Source: an uncultured Bacteroidales bacterium
Lineage (GTDB): Bacteria; Bacteroidota; Bacteroidia; Bacteroidales; Paludibacteraceae
Assembly: GCA_903830915.1 (NCBI GenBank)
Contig: CAIKVR010000410.1
Coordinates: 1 to 33,030 of the forward strand
Length of the DNA: 33,030 nucleotides
Reading direction: 5' to 3'
Of the stretch, positions 15,701 to 22,958 are shown piece after piece. The notes under the pieces are model-generated. The model was not told the DNA's origin. It saw only the letters and a program-made list of their open reading frames with translations, and ran no database searches. The position numbers and the translations under genes are program-made. Numbering within the stretch: position 1 is the stretch's first letter; the number at the start of each line of letters is the position of its first letter.

Positions 15701-18154
15701 ATAGGAACGAAATACACTGCAAATGGATTAAATTACAAAGTATTGGATAATACTAAAGTTGCAGTAGCACAGGGAACTTACTCGGGTAATATCTCTATTC
15801 CTGCAAAAGTTACTATTCAGGATTGGGAATATAATGTTAGTGCTATTGGTGACTCTGCATTTTATAATTGCACATCCTTAACAAACATCATTATTCCAAC
15901 CTCGGTTACTTTGATAGGAGATTATGCTTTTTCCGGTTGCAGTAGTTTAATAAATATGAATATTCCAAATTCAGTAACTTCAATAGGGCATAATGCTTTT
16001 TCGTATTGCAGGAGTTTAATAAATATGAATATTCCAAATTCAGTTACTTCAATAGGGAATCAAGCTTTTTATAATTGTACCAGTTTGGAAAGCATTACTA
16101 TCCCCAATTCAGTTAAATCGATTGGATATTATGCTTTTTCCGGTTGCAGTAGTTTAATAAATATGAATATCCCAAATTCAGTTACTTCGATCAGAGATTA
16201 TGCTTTTAATTATTGTACCAGTTTGAAAAGCATTACTATTCCAAGTTCAGTTACTTCTATAGGAGATTATGCTTTTTATTATTGTACCAGTTTGGAAAGC
16301 ATTTCTATTCCAAATTCAGTTACTTCGATCGGAGGATCTGCTTTTTCAGATTGTCATTTTCTTAGTAGTATAACACTTTCAAACTCGTTAACTTCGATTA
16401 GTTCATATATTTTTCGGGATTGTTCCAATTTGAAAAGTATTACGATTCCATCATTAGTAAGTTCAATTGGGAATTATGCTTTTTATGGTTGCACCAGTTT
16501 AGCCAGCATTAATATCCCATCTTCAGTGAAATCGATTGGTGATGGAGTATTTGAATATTGCAGTGGATTAAAAAGTATCACAATTCCTTCAGGAGTTACC
16601 TCAATCGCACATTATGCTTTTTATGGTAGCGCTTTAACGAAGCTCAATATCCCATCTTCAGTAACTTTTATTGGAATGGCTGCTTTTAGAAATTGCAGAA
16701 GTTTAACAAGTATCAATATTCCAACATCTGTTACTACGATTGGAGATGATGCATTTGTCGATTGCTATAGTCTTCGGGCAATTTATGCATATCCTTATAA
16801 TCCTGTAACCATCAATACTACAACTTTTAGTGGAGTTAGCAGAGCCAGCTGTAAATTGTATGTGAGAGAATCAGCATTAGCAAAATACCGTCAGGCTGAT
16901 GTGTGGAAAGATTTCCAAACCATTGAAAAGAGAACCTACGGAGGCATTCAAACCGACAATGTCCGTGAACTGACAAGCAGAGAGATAAGTATTCCGGTTA
17001 AATCAGCAGTTGTTTTTGAAGATGATTACATTTCAGCGTATCAGTTTGAACTGAAATATGACCCGATCAGATTGAAATACAAGAGTTATAATACCGACAC
17101 GCTGATGACCAGTTCAGGTTCGGTAATTGTAAACAGTAACACGCCGGGTGTACTCAAAGTGGGATATATGTCGGACGAATACCTGAGGGGTGAAGGCAGC
17201 CTGATAAATCTGCAGTTTAGTTTACATAATTCGGGTGTAACCACTCCTGATTTCACGAAGTTCCTGATGAATTCAACCCGAACTGACAGTATCCGTAAAG
17301 GTAGTATTGAAATCATTGCTTACGGCGATGTGGATTACAATCAGGAAGTACAGTCGTACGATGCTTCGCTGGCACTTATCAAATCGGTGGGACTAAATCC
17401 ATTGCCCGTAGATGATCCGCTGCCATGGGAAGCACTGAGAATGGATGTGGCCGATGTGGATGGAAATCATTCTGTAACTGCTTACGATGCAGGGTTAATC
17501 CTGAAAAAATCGGTTGATTTGATTGATTCGTTCCCTGCCGAAAAAGCAAGTCTCAATAAAGTGCCTGCCCTGAGGAAAGTTCAATCAGCAGCCGATGCCG
17601 ATGTAACAGCAACGCTCGAAAACTCAAAGATTGTATTCCGATCGTATGGCAACCTGGTTGGCTTGAATCTTTCCATAACCGGCGATATTGCAATGTTGGA
17701 TAAACCGTTGATATCTTCTTCGATGATTCAGGCAAAAAACATAAACACCGAAGGGTATAAAGTAGCTCTGGCAACTGCCACTTCACCAACCGACGGAACA
17801 ACCATAATGACTATTCCACTGAAATCTAATCTGACGAATGAGTTGATACTGAATATGATTGTAAATTCGCAGGAAAAGGTAATTTCAATAAACAATACCG
17901 TAACCGCAGTAAATCCGGTTTCGGATCATATCCTAAGAGCATACCTTGATGCAACAACAAATGAATTGCACTTTGCAGGGTTACAGGGGAAATGCACCTT
18001 CAATGTATTGAATATGAATGGAACCTCTGTTTTCAAAGGACAGATTCCTGAGAATGGGCTTATTAAGTTAGAATCAATTGCAAAGGGAATTTATCTGGTC
18101 AATGTGACTGAAGAAAATGGTCTAAATACAATCCTAAAAATAATCAAATCCTAA
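12779..18154 (+). CDS. Giant BspA-type LRR surface protein with cohesin-like, dockerin and T9SS sorting modules
   Basis: A 1791-residue secreted protein. A hydrophobic signal segment at about residues 48-65 (TSLTLLILLSAFQLIAQ) follows an unusually long polar leader. Four tandem super-modules fill about 70-1380. Each has a beta header (GI.Y...V.V..G.Y.G.I.IPA), a run of 22-24-residue LRR_5 repeats (IPSSVTSIGDYAFYNCTSL type; I count 5, 8, 11 and 14, total 38) and a cap (SCTL.V..GTK.LYQAA..W). Modules 2 and 3 contain an LYDKGKTVL(M/I)QCP insert. Residues of about 1385-1513 resemble a cohesin (YQFELKYDPIRLKY). About 1516-1593 is a dockerin pair (DVDYNQEVQSYDASLAL and DVDGNHSVTAYDAGLIL). The last 75 residues are a T9SS sorting domain. 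It is probably exported and anchored on the surface for adhesion or complex assembly; the binding target is unknown. Confidence 0.9.
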   Translation: MKTICTTQSQDGLTQVLHSTSEKEGTEKSVDMELTPIYKYGGILALVKRTSLTLLILLSAFQLIAQPMGGEPLPYFETGGIRYETTGSNTVKVSASGNYFGNMVIPASTSNNGTVYTVTSIGNSAFETSSITGITLPNTLISIGTNAFAGNTLGTINLPTSLTTIADYAFSTCMQMSNITLPASVSSIGIRAFNYCSSFTSINIPSSVTSIGDGAWYECTGLQSIYCYKSNPLTITTNVFYNVNKSTCTLYVPVGTKSLYQAATGWKDFSKIVEMSTAVGTEFTNIGIKYQITGANAAKVIKGGISTGSITIPASVNYLSTNFNITAVGDSVFMNCTGLTALNLASGIESIGNYALYFCTGLTGTLTLPSSLKTIGDGAINSCSNLTNLTIPETVTSIGDGAFVYCQNIPVFHIPASVTHIGARAFYDGGKFLEVAAENPTYSSLEGVLYDKGKTVLMQCPAAKTDSVIIPETVKTIGEVAFSGCHELSKIKLPSGLDSIGYAAFSGCSSISKLAFPASLRIISDNAFQYCGGLMAVTSYTPAPLPLTSWSRVFTNVLTDYCTLIVKPGTKSLYQAATIWNEFTNIQEMGGTIGNTYTVNGINYKKITATSVAVVHGSYTGSIIIPAKVNIFEIDLDVTAVGDSAFYNNRNLSSVALPSTITTIGNHAFDDCRYLESVNIPSSVTSIGRSAFYNCYLLSSITIPSSVTSIGNNAFSGCLILQNITIPSSISTIEPGTFYVCQNLKSVTLPSTITSIGGAAFYGCMNLPEITIPESVTTIGVDAFYNCSKLVSVHIPASVTSIGRTAFLSSCKNSIDVDANNTQYSGLNGILYDKGKTVLIQCPTAKADSVIIPETVKTIAEKAFFACTQLTKITLPSGLDSIGSEAFASCYRVPKITLPASLRAITYGAFEFCSGLNTITACMATPISLSSYSNVFTGVTKSSCTLKVISGTKNLYQAATLWKDFVNIQEMGGTIGTKYTANGLNYKVLDNTKVAVAQGTYSGNISIPAKVTIQDWEYNVSAIGDSAFYNCTSLTNIIIPTSVTLIGDYAFSGCSSLINMNIPNSVTSIGHNAFSYCRSLINMNIPNSVTSIGNQAFYNCTSLESITIPNSVKSIGYYAFSGCSSLINMNIPNSVTSIRDYAFNYCTSLKSITIPSSVTSIGDYAFYYCTSLESISIPNSVTSIGGSAFSDCHFLSSITLSNSLTSISSYIFRDCSNLKSITIPSLVSSIGNYAFYGCTSLASINIPSSVKSIGDGVFEYCSGLKSITIPSGVTSIAHYAFYGSALTKLNIPSSVTFIGMAAFRNCRSLTSINIPTSVTTIGDDAFVDCYSLRAIYAYPYNPVTINTTTFSGVSRASCKLYVRESALAKYRQADVWKDFQTIEKRTYGGIQTDNVRELTSREISIPVKSAVVFEDDYISAYQFELKYDPIRLKYKSYNTDTLMTSSGSVIVNSNTPGVLKVGYMSDEYLRGEGSLINLQFSLHNSGVTTPDFTKFLMNSTRTDSIRKGSIEIIAYGDVDYNQEVQSYDASLALIKSVGLNPLPVDDPLPWEALRMDVADVDGNHSVTAYDAGLILKKSVDLIDSFPAEKASLNKVPALRKVQSAADADVTATLENSKIVFRSYGNLVGLNLSITGDIAMLDKPLISSSMIQAKNINTEGYKVALATATSPTDGTTIMTIPLKSNLTNELILNMIVNSQEKVISINNTVTAVNPVSDHILRAYLDATTNELHFAGLQGKCTFNVLNMNGTSVFKGQIPENGLIKLESIAKGIYLVNVTEENGLNTILKIIKS
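15944..16340 (+). repeat. Near-identical 69-bp tandem repeats within the LRR gene
   Basis: The fourth super-module has DNA-level repetition with a 69-bp period (23 codons). AGTTTAATAAATATGAA recurs at 15944, 16013 and 16151 (offsets of 69 and 138). TGTACCAGTTTG(G/A)AAAGCATT is also repeated with this period. Other modules are similar only at protein level, so this block expanded most recently. Confidence 0.85.
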
Positions 18155-18173
18155 GTTTTCAACTTTCACATCG

Positions 18174-18209
18174 GAAAAAGCAGTAAGGTTCACTCTTTAC
18201 TGCTTTTTC
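18174..18209 (+). terminator. Intrinsic terminator after the LRR gene
   Basis: A 13-bp stem GAAAAAGCAGTAA (18174-18186) / TTACTGCTTTTTC (18197-18209) with a 10-base loop, followed by GTTTC. It separates the LRR transcript from the next promoter at 18287-18318. Confidence 0.85.
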
Positions 18210-18269
18210 GTTTCTATGTGTCTGAAAATAAACATATAAAAATGATGAATCATCTTTGATTACGATAAA

Positions 18270-18289
18270 AATACCGCAAAATGGGTATT
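18270..18289. promoter_or_regulatory. Palindromic operator AATACC-N8-GGTATT, copy 2
   Basis: The same palindrome as at 12669-12688, here with spacer GCAAAATG. Its right half overlaps the -33 box and it lies 21 bp before the -7 box, exactly as in copy 1. The surrounding sequence is otherwise largely unrelated, which argues for selection on the site. Confidence 0.75.
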
Positions 18290-18318
18290 GGTATGGCATT
18301 GTTTCTGCAATAATTTTG
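18287..18318 (+). promoter_or_regulatory. Promoter of the small T9SS protein and FISUMP pair
   Basis: ATTG (18287-18290) and TAATTTTG (18311-18318) with 20 bp between them, then TACTAATCTTTAAAATAA (18325-18342) and the ATG at 18350. The leader is only about 25 bases, shorter than at the LRR gene, yet the same word sits 6-7 bases before the start codon in both. Confidence 0.75.
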
Positions 18319-18349
18319 CAGAAGTACTAATCTTTAAAATAACACATAT

Positions 18350-18901
18350 ATGAAAACAAAAAACCCCGGATTAAAGCCTATTTGGCTATTGCTATTTGTT
18401 TGGGTTGTTATGTTTGCCAATGGGCAGACAACCAATCCGATACAACAAACAGTGATTATTGTGAATACGGTAAATGGCGAAAAAGCAACTTTGAGCCTTA
18501 AAACCGTACAGTCCATCTCGTTCGCAAATGGACAAATGAATATTCTTAAAAAGGATGCAACTCAGTATTCCTTTTTATATGCTAATGTAAAATCAGTTGA
18601 TTTTAGTTCCCTGGATTTAACTGCAGTAAATGAAGTTAGAAACAATTCCAAAAATCATCTGCTTATTAATCCAAATCCTGCAGTAGATTATCTGAATCTG
18701 ACTCTTGAAAATTCAGTGAATGAATCGGTTACAGTTCAAATACTCGATTTGCAGGGTAAAATTCTGATTCAGAAATGCGTTACTTTTTCTGAAGGACAAA
18801 ATTCGAATTCAATTTTGGTATCAAATTTACATTCAGGTCTTTACCTCTGTAGGGTGCTAAGAGTGAATGAACCATTGACAGTCAAATTCTTTAAAAATTA
18901 A
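18350..18901 (+). CDS. Small secreted protein with T9SS type A sorting domain
   Basis: A 183-residue protein consisting of a signal peptide (about 1-26, WLLLFVWVVMFANGQ), a short middle region of about 70 residues (IIVNTVNGEKATLSLKTVQSISFANGQMNIL...NVKSVDF) and a C-terminal T9SS type A sorting domain from about residue 92 (NEVRNN...INPNPAVDYLNLTLEN...LDLQGKILIQ...GLYLCRV...VKFFKN). The middle region resembles the short N-terminal element of many Bacteroidetes secreted proteins, including the next gene (VKFDSSFVKFGINEIKRITF). It has no recognisable catalytic or binding domain. It is the first gene of a two-gene unit with the FISUMP gene, which starts 12 bp after its stop. The role may be structural or as a partner; this is inference. 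Confidence 0.85.
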   Translation: MKTKNPGLKPIWLLLFVWVVMFANGQTTNPIQQTVIIVNTVNGEKATLSLKTVQSISFANGQMNILKKDATQYSFLYANVKSVDFSSLDLTAVNEVRNNSKNHLLINPNPAVDYLNLTLENSVNESVTVQILDLQGKILIQKCVTFSEGQNSNSILVSNLHSGLYLCRVLRVNEPLTVKFFKN

Positions 18902-18913
18902 AAAAATAATATT

Positions 18914-21900
18914 ATGAAAACAATTTCAAAATTAATTTTAGCATTCTTGCTACTAAGTGCATATATTCATGCTCAGGATTCTTTATATGTGGTAAAGTTC
19001 GATTCTTCATTTGTGAAATTTGGCATCAATGAAATTAAAAGGATTACTTTCATTAAACCACAGGCGTTTGGCACCACCACCGATATGGAAGGTCATGTAT
19101 ATCATTGGATAACAATTGGTACTCAAACCTGGATGGTCGAAAACCTGCGTACCAGTAAATACCGAAGCGGCGAAAGTATAAAAAATATTACGGACAAAAC
19201 CGAATGGGGAAACCTGCTTTATACTGCCAAAACCCCGGGTTGGTGTTACTACAACAACGATTCGGCAAAGGATTCTATAAACGGGAAATTGTATAATTGG
19301 TTTGCCGTAAGTGATCAACGCAATATTGCTCCTATAGGCTGGCACGTAGCTTCAGGTTCGGAATGGCTTCAACTGATTGACTATCTAAAAAACAACGGTT
19401 ACAACTATGATGGCTCAGCAGCAACAATTGGAAATAAACTGGCTAAAACAATTGCATCATCATTTGGATGGACTGAAAGTACCGTTGAAGGTGCTCCCGG
19501 CAATAATCAGTCAAAAAACAACATTACAGGATTTTCAGCAATTCCTGTTGGAGTTCGCAGCTCTGATGGTTCATTTTATGGAGTTGGTAATACAACTGCA
19601 TGGTGGACCTCAACCGATGCAAGTAATGCAGTTTATCAAAAGTATCAAGCATGTGCCTATAATGAGGGTCTTCAGTATGACAATAGCTATCTACAAGAAG
19701 GACAACGGTATGGACAATGGAATACGTATGATTTCGGTTTCTCGGTTCGTTGTATAAAGAACGATTACAAGACTTCTGCTCCAGCGCTCACTACCGAATT
19801 GTATTCTCTTACCGAAAATGTGGCTAAAATACTTTCGAGAATTACAGATTATGGCAACGAACCAATTTTAAGATATAACAATACCACATCCTGGCAAAGC
19901 GGTATTTGCTGGAGCGATAAACCAACTCCAACTTTAGCCGATAATATTGTTCGTGCCACCGATCCAAGCAATATGCTACTAAATCTTGTAGTTGAAAAAG
20001 GAAAAAAATATTATGTTCGTGCCTTTGCCACCAATACAATTGGAACAGGATACAGTAATGAAATAATTGTTGAAAATAATACAGTATCTGTAATAATCCC
20101 AACAGTTAAAACTGATAGTATAAATAAACTTTCAACCGCAGGTGCATCCGTTTATGGTAAAATAGAAAGTAATGGTGGTGCTGATATTACAGCAAAAGGT
20201 TTTTGTTGGAGCACTCAGGCAAGCCCAACAATAGATTTAACTACTAAAACCGTTATAAGTGGCACAACAGATATTTTCAGTAGCTTACTAACCGGTTTAA
20301 TCCCAAATACCACTTATTACGTTCGGGCTTATGCTACAAATAGTGCCGGAACAGGATATGGTGATCTTATTGAGTTTAAAACATTAAATATTTCATATCA
20401 AACCATTACAGACATCGAGGGTAATGTGTATAATACAGTAAAAATTGGTACAAAGGAATGGATGGTTCAAGATTTGCGAACGACAAAATATCGCAATGGC
20501 GATCCAATTCCTAATGTTACTAATAATTCAGAATGGATAATTTTGACGAATGGAGCACAGTGCGCTTATAACAACTCATTAAATAGTGATTCAATAACAA
20601 AGTTTGGTAGGTTGTATAATTATTATGCAGTAAAAGATACCCGAAATATAGCACCATTAGGATGGCACGTAGCAACTGATGATGACTGGAATTCATTGGA
20701 AACATATCTGATAGCTAACGGATTTAATTATGACGGTACAACAACAGGTAATAAATTTGCAAAATCGTTAGCTGCAAAGTCAGACTGGACTTCATCAACA
20801 GTTATTGGTAGCATTGGTAATGATTTATCCATTAACGACAAGTCTTTTTTTAATGCACTTCCAACTGGTTTTCGAAATGTAGGAGGCACATATTACAATT
20901 TAGGAAAGCTTTGTCAATGGTGGTCATCAACCGAAATTAATGATCCTACATTTCAAAATATTAGATATGTATTCTATCAAAACCCTGATTTAACTCATAC
21001 TATTGCATCGAAAATTTGTGGTAATTCAGTTCGTTGTGTCAGAGATGATGTATCACTTCCAACTTTAATCACTTCAGTAATTTCGTCAGTTACTTCAACA
21101 ACAGCAATAGGGGGTGGAAATATAACCAGTGATGGTGGTGCTTCTATTACTGCCCGGGGAGTTTGTTGGAGTACATCGGCTAATCCAACAATAGCTAACA
21201 GTAAAATTTCTCAAGGTACAGGTACTGGAACTTTTACATGTTCAATTACGGGTTTAACTCCTGCCACAACTTATTATTACAGAGCTTTTGCAACGAATAG
21301 TGTTGGTACAAGTTATGGTGAAATTCAAATTTGCAAACCTACTTTTACAACCAACCATTTGGCAACAGGTACAATTACAGATATTGATGGAAATACCTAT
21401 AATACAATCACAATTGGAAATCAAACATGGATGATGGAAGACTTGCGAACTACTCACTACAGGAATGGCGAAGCAATTATCAATGTTCCTGATTCTTTGA
21501 CATGGATTAATGCCACATACGGAGCATACTCCAATTATGGTAATTCATCAAAAGCAGGGATGTTTTACAATTGGTTTGCAGCTTCAGATAGCAGAAACAT
21601 TGCTCCTGTAGGCTGGCATGTACCTACTAACAGTGATCTAACAACATTATTAACTTACCTTGGTGGAGCTGAAGTAGCTGGTGAAAAAATGAAATCAGAA
21701 ACTTTTTTGAGCAACGATTGCTATTCAAATAATCTTAGCGGATTTAGCGGGTTAATGAATGGATGGAGATATAATGGAAAATTTGAATATGCTGGCACTC
21801 TTTCAGGTTGGTGGACATCTACATTGTCAAATCCTTCTGATGCATATTCATTGAATTTAGACAACGGAGTTGTTTACGCAATGCAAGGATTGACATTAAA

Positions 21901-21937
21901 AAAGGTTGGTTTGAATATTCGATGCGTTAAAGATTAA
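18914..21937 (+). CDS. Secreted protein with three FISUMP domains and interleaved Fn3-like domains
   Basis: A 1007-residue secreted protein. A signal peptide (1-20, ending YIHAQ) and short N-terminal element are followed by three FISUMP (Fibrobacter succinogenes major paralogous) domains at about 56-285, 496-715 and 817-1007. Each starts with TD(M/I)(E/D)G..Y..(I/V).IGT(Q/K).WM...LRT..YR.G and contains LYN(W/Y)(F/Y)A, RNIAP.GWHV, a WW(S/T)ST motif and a closing VRC(I/V)(K/R)D. Fibronectin-like domains lie between them, with the repeated phrases (F/V)CWST..(S/N)PTI and P.TTYY.RA(Y/F)ATNS.GT.YG. There is no T9SS sorting domain, so export route and anchoring are unclear. FISUMP domains are common in secreted Bacteroidetes and Fibrobacter proteins but have no established biochemical function. 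Confidence 0.88.
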   Translation: MKTISKLILAFLLLSAYIHAQDSLYVVKFDSSFVKFGINEIKRITFIKPQAFGTTTDMEGHVYHWITIGTQTWMVENLRTSKYRSGESIKNITDKTEWGNLLYTAKTPGWCYYNNDSAKDSINGKLYNWFAVSDQRNIAPIGWHVASGSEWLQLIDYLKNNGYNYDGSAATIGNKLAKTIASSFGWTESTVEGAPGNNQSKNNITGFSAIPVGVRSSDGSFYGVGNTTAWWTSTDASNAVYQKYQACAYNEGLQYDNSYLQEGQRYGQWNTYDFGFSVRCIKNDYKTSAPALTTELYSLTENVAKILSRITDYGNEPILRYNNTTSWQSGICWSDKPTPTLADNIVRATDPSNMLLNLVVEKGKKYYVRAFATNTIGTGYSNEIIVENNTVSVIIPTVKTDSINKLSTAGASVYGKIESNGGADITAKGFCWSTQASPTIDLTTKTVISGTTDIFSSLLTGLIPNTTYYVRAYATNSAGTGYGDLIEFKTLNISYQTITDIEGNVYNTVKIGTKEWMVQDLRTTKYRNGDPIPNVTNNSEWIILTNGAQCAYNNSLNSDSITKFGRLYNYYAVKDTRNIAPLGWHVATDDDWNSLETYLIANGFNYDGTTTGNKFAKSLAAKSDWTSSTVIGSIGNDLSINDKSFFNALPTGFRNVGGTYYNLGKLCQWWSSTEINDPTFQNIRYVFYQNPDLTHTIASKICGNSVRCVRDDVSLPTLITSVISSVTSTTAIGGGNITSDGGASITARGVCWSTSANPTIANSKISQGTGTGTFTCSITGLTPATTYYYRAFATNSVGTSYGEIQICKPTFTTNHLATGTITDIDGNTYNTITIGNQTWMMEDLRTTHYRNGEAIINVPDSLTWINATYGAYSNYGNSSKAGMFYNWFAASDSRNIAPVGWHVPTNSDLTTLLTYLGGAEVAGEKMKSETFLSNDCYSNNLSGFSGLMNGWRYNGKFEYAGTLSGWWTSTLSNPSDAYSLNLDNGVVYAMQGLTLKKVGLNIRCVKD

Positions 21938-21963
21938 AAAACTGTTTAACGGTTAAAAATTTG

Positions 21964-21990
21964 GAGTCAGGCATTCATGCCTGACTCTTT
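21964..21990 (+). terminator. Intrinsic terminator after the FISUMP gene
   Basis: A 10-bp perfect stem GAGTCAGGCA (21964-21973) / TGCCTGACTC (21978-21987) with a 4-base loop, followed by TTT. Flanking AAAATTT and TTAAAATTT extend the pairing. It ends the 18350-21937 unit. Confidence 0.85.
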
Positions 21991-22088
21991 AAAATTTCAA
22001 AAAGAGTAGAAACTCTTAAATGCTCTTGTATTTTATCTTTTTTGAATTAAAAAACTTCAACTTTAGGCTAAACTAAAAAATTAGAGAT

Positions 22089-22940
22089 ATGAAAACCGAT
22101 AGAATATTATTAATTTATTTGATCCTTAGCATTTTTGTGCTAAAAACACCCTCTCAAATTATAAATGGTAATTTTGAGGCAGGTCGTAACAATGGATGGA
22201 CTGAATATTCGCAGGGGAATTACACTTTAATTTCAACCGGTTCTGCTTTAAGTTCTTCGGAAATAACACCTGTAGTTATTCCTCGATCGGGCAACTGGAT
22301 GGCAAGAATTGGTGGATTCAGTTATGATGTCAACGCTATTTATCAAACTATTACCTTACCAAATTATAAGCCACTTTATCTTTCATTCTTTGTTCAAACA
22401 CGGTCTGCAAATACTTCAGAATGTGGAGGACTTTGGGTTGGAGCAAAAACGTCTATAATAATCAACAATCAGGTAATTTCTTCAAGCTATTTATGTCAAT
22501 ACAATGATTTATACCAATGGACTCAATATTATGTGGATATGAGTTCGCTATCAGGTCAAACTGCACAAGTAATTTTTAAAGCAGAAGCAGCAAACAGCGT
22601 GTGGTCATATCTTTATATTGATGATGTAAGTATAACTACCAGTACCGCAATTCAGGAGGAAGTACAACCAAACCAAAATTCAATTGAACTTGAACAAAAT
22701 TATCCGAACCCGTTTAATCAGGCAACTAATATCAAATACTCAATTCCTGAAGATCAATTTGTCACACTTAACATATTTGATTTTACAGGAAAAGAGCTTG
22801 TAACATTAGTAAATGAAAAGAAACCAGCTGGAACTTATGAATTAACATGGGATGCATCAAGCTTCAGAAATGGGATATATTTCTACAAACTTACTGTTGG
22901 AAGTTCAATAATTTCGAAAAAACTTATTTTGTTGAAATAA
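22089..22940 (+). CDS. T9SS-sorted secreted protein with a jelly-roll-like N-terminal domain
   Basis: A 283-residue secreted protein. The signal peptide is about residues 1-22. Residues of about 23-185 start with NGNFEAGRNNGWTEYS and end with YLYIDDVSI, the opening and closing of carbohydrate-binding (CBM4/9/22-like) or MAM/jelly-roll modules in many secreted Bacteroidetes proteins. It is followed by a T9SS type A sorting domain from about 200, with ELEQNYPNPFN, ATNIKYSIPE, LNIFDFTGKEL, TWDASSFRNGIYFYKL and a closing KKLILLK. No catalytic domain is visible, so it may be a binding or matrix protein. It lies after the terminator at 21964-21990, so is likely transcribed separately, and converges on the metallophosphoesterase gene with an 18-bp gap. 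Confidence 0.85.
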   Translation: MKTDRILLIYLILSIFVLKTPSQIINGNFEAGRNNGWTEYSQGNYTLISTGSALSSSEITPVVIPRSGNWMARIGGFSYDVNAIYQTITLPNYKPLYLSFFVQTRSANTSECGGLWVGAKTSIIINNQVISSSYLCQYNDLYQWTQYYVDMSSLSGQTAQVIFKAEAANSVWSYLYIDDVSITTSTAIQEEVQPNQNSIELEQNYPNPFNQATNIKYSIPEDQFVTLNIFDFTGKELVTLVNEKKPAGTYELTWDASSFRNGIYFYKLTVGSSIISKKLILLK

Positions 22941-22958
22941 CTAAAGTGTTTTCGGTTT

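Noticed and set aside
15840-16790. CRISPR-like regular repeats
   Set aside because: The 69-bp period equals 23 codons of an open LRR frame, there are no unique spacers, and no cas genes are nearby.
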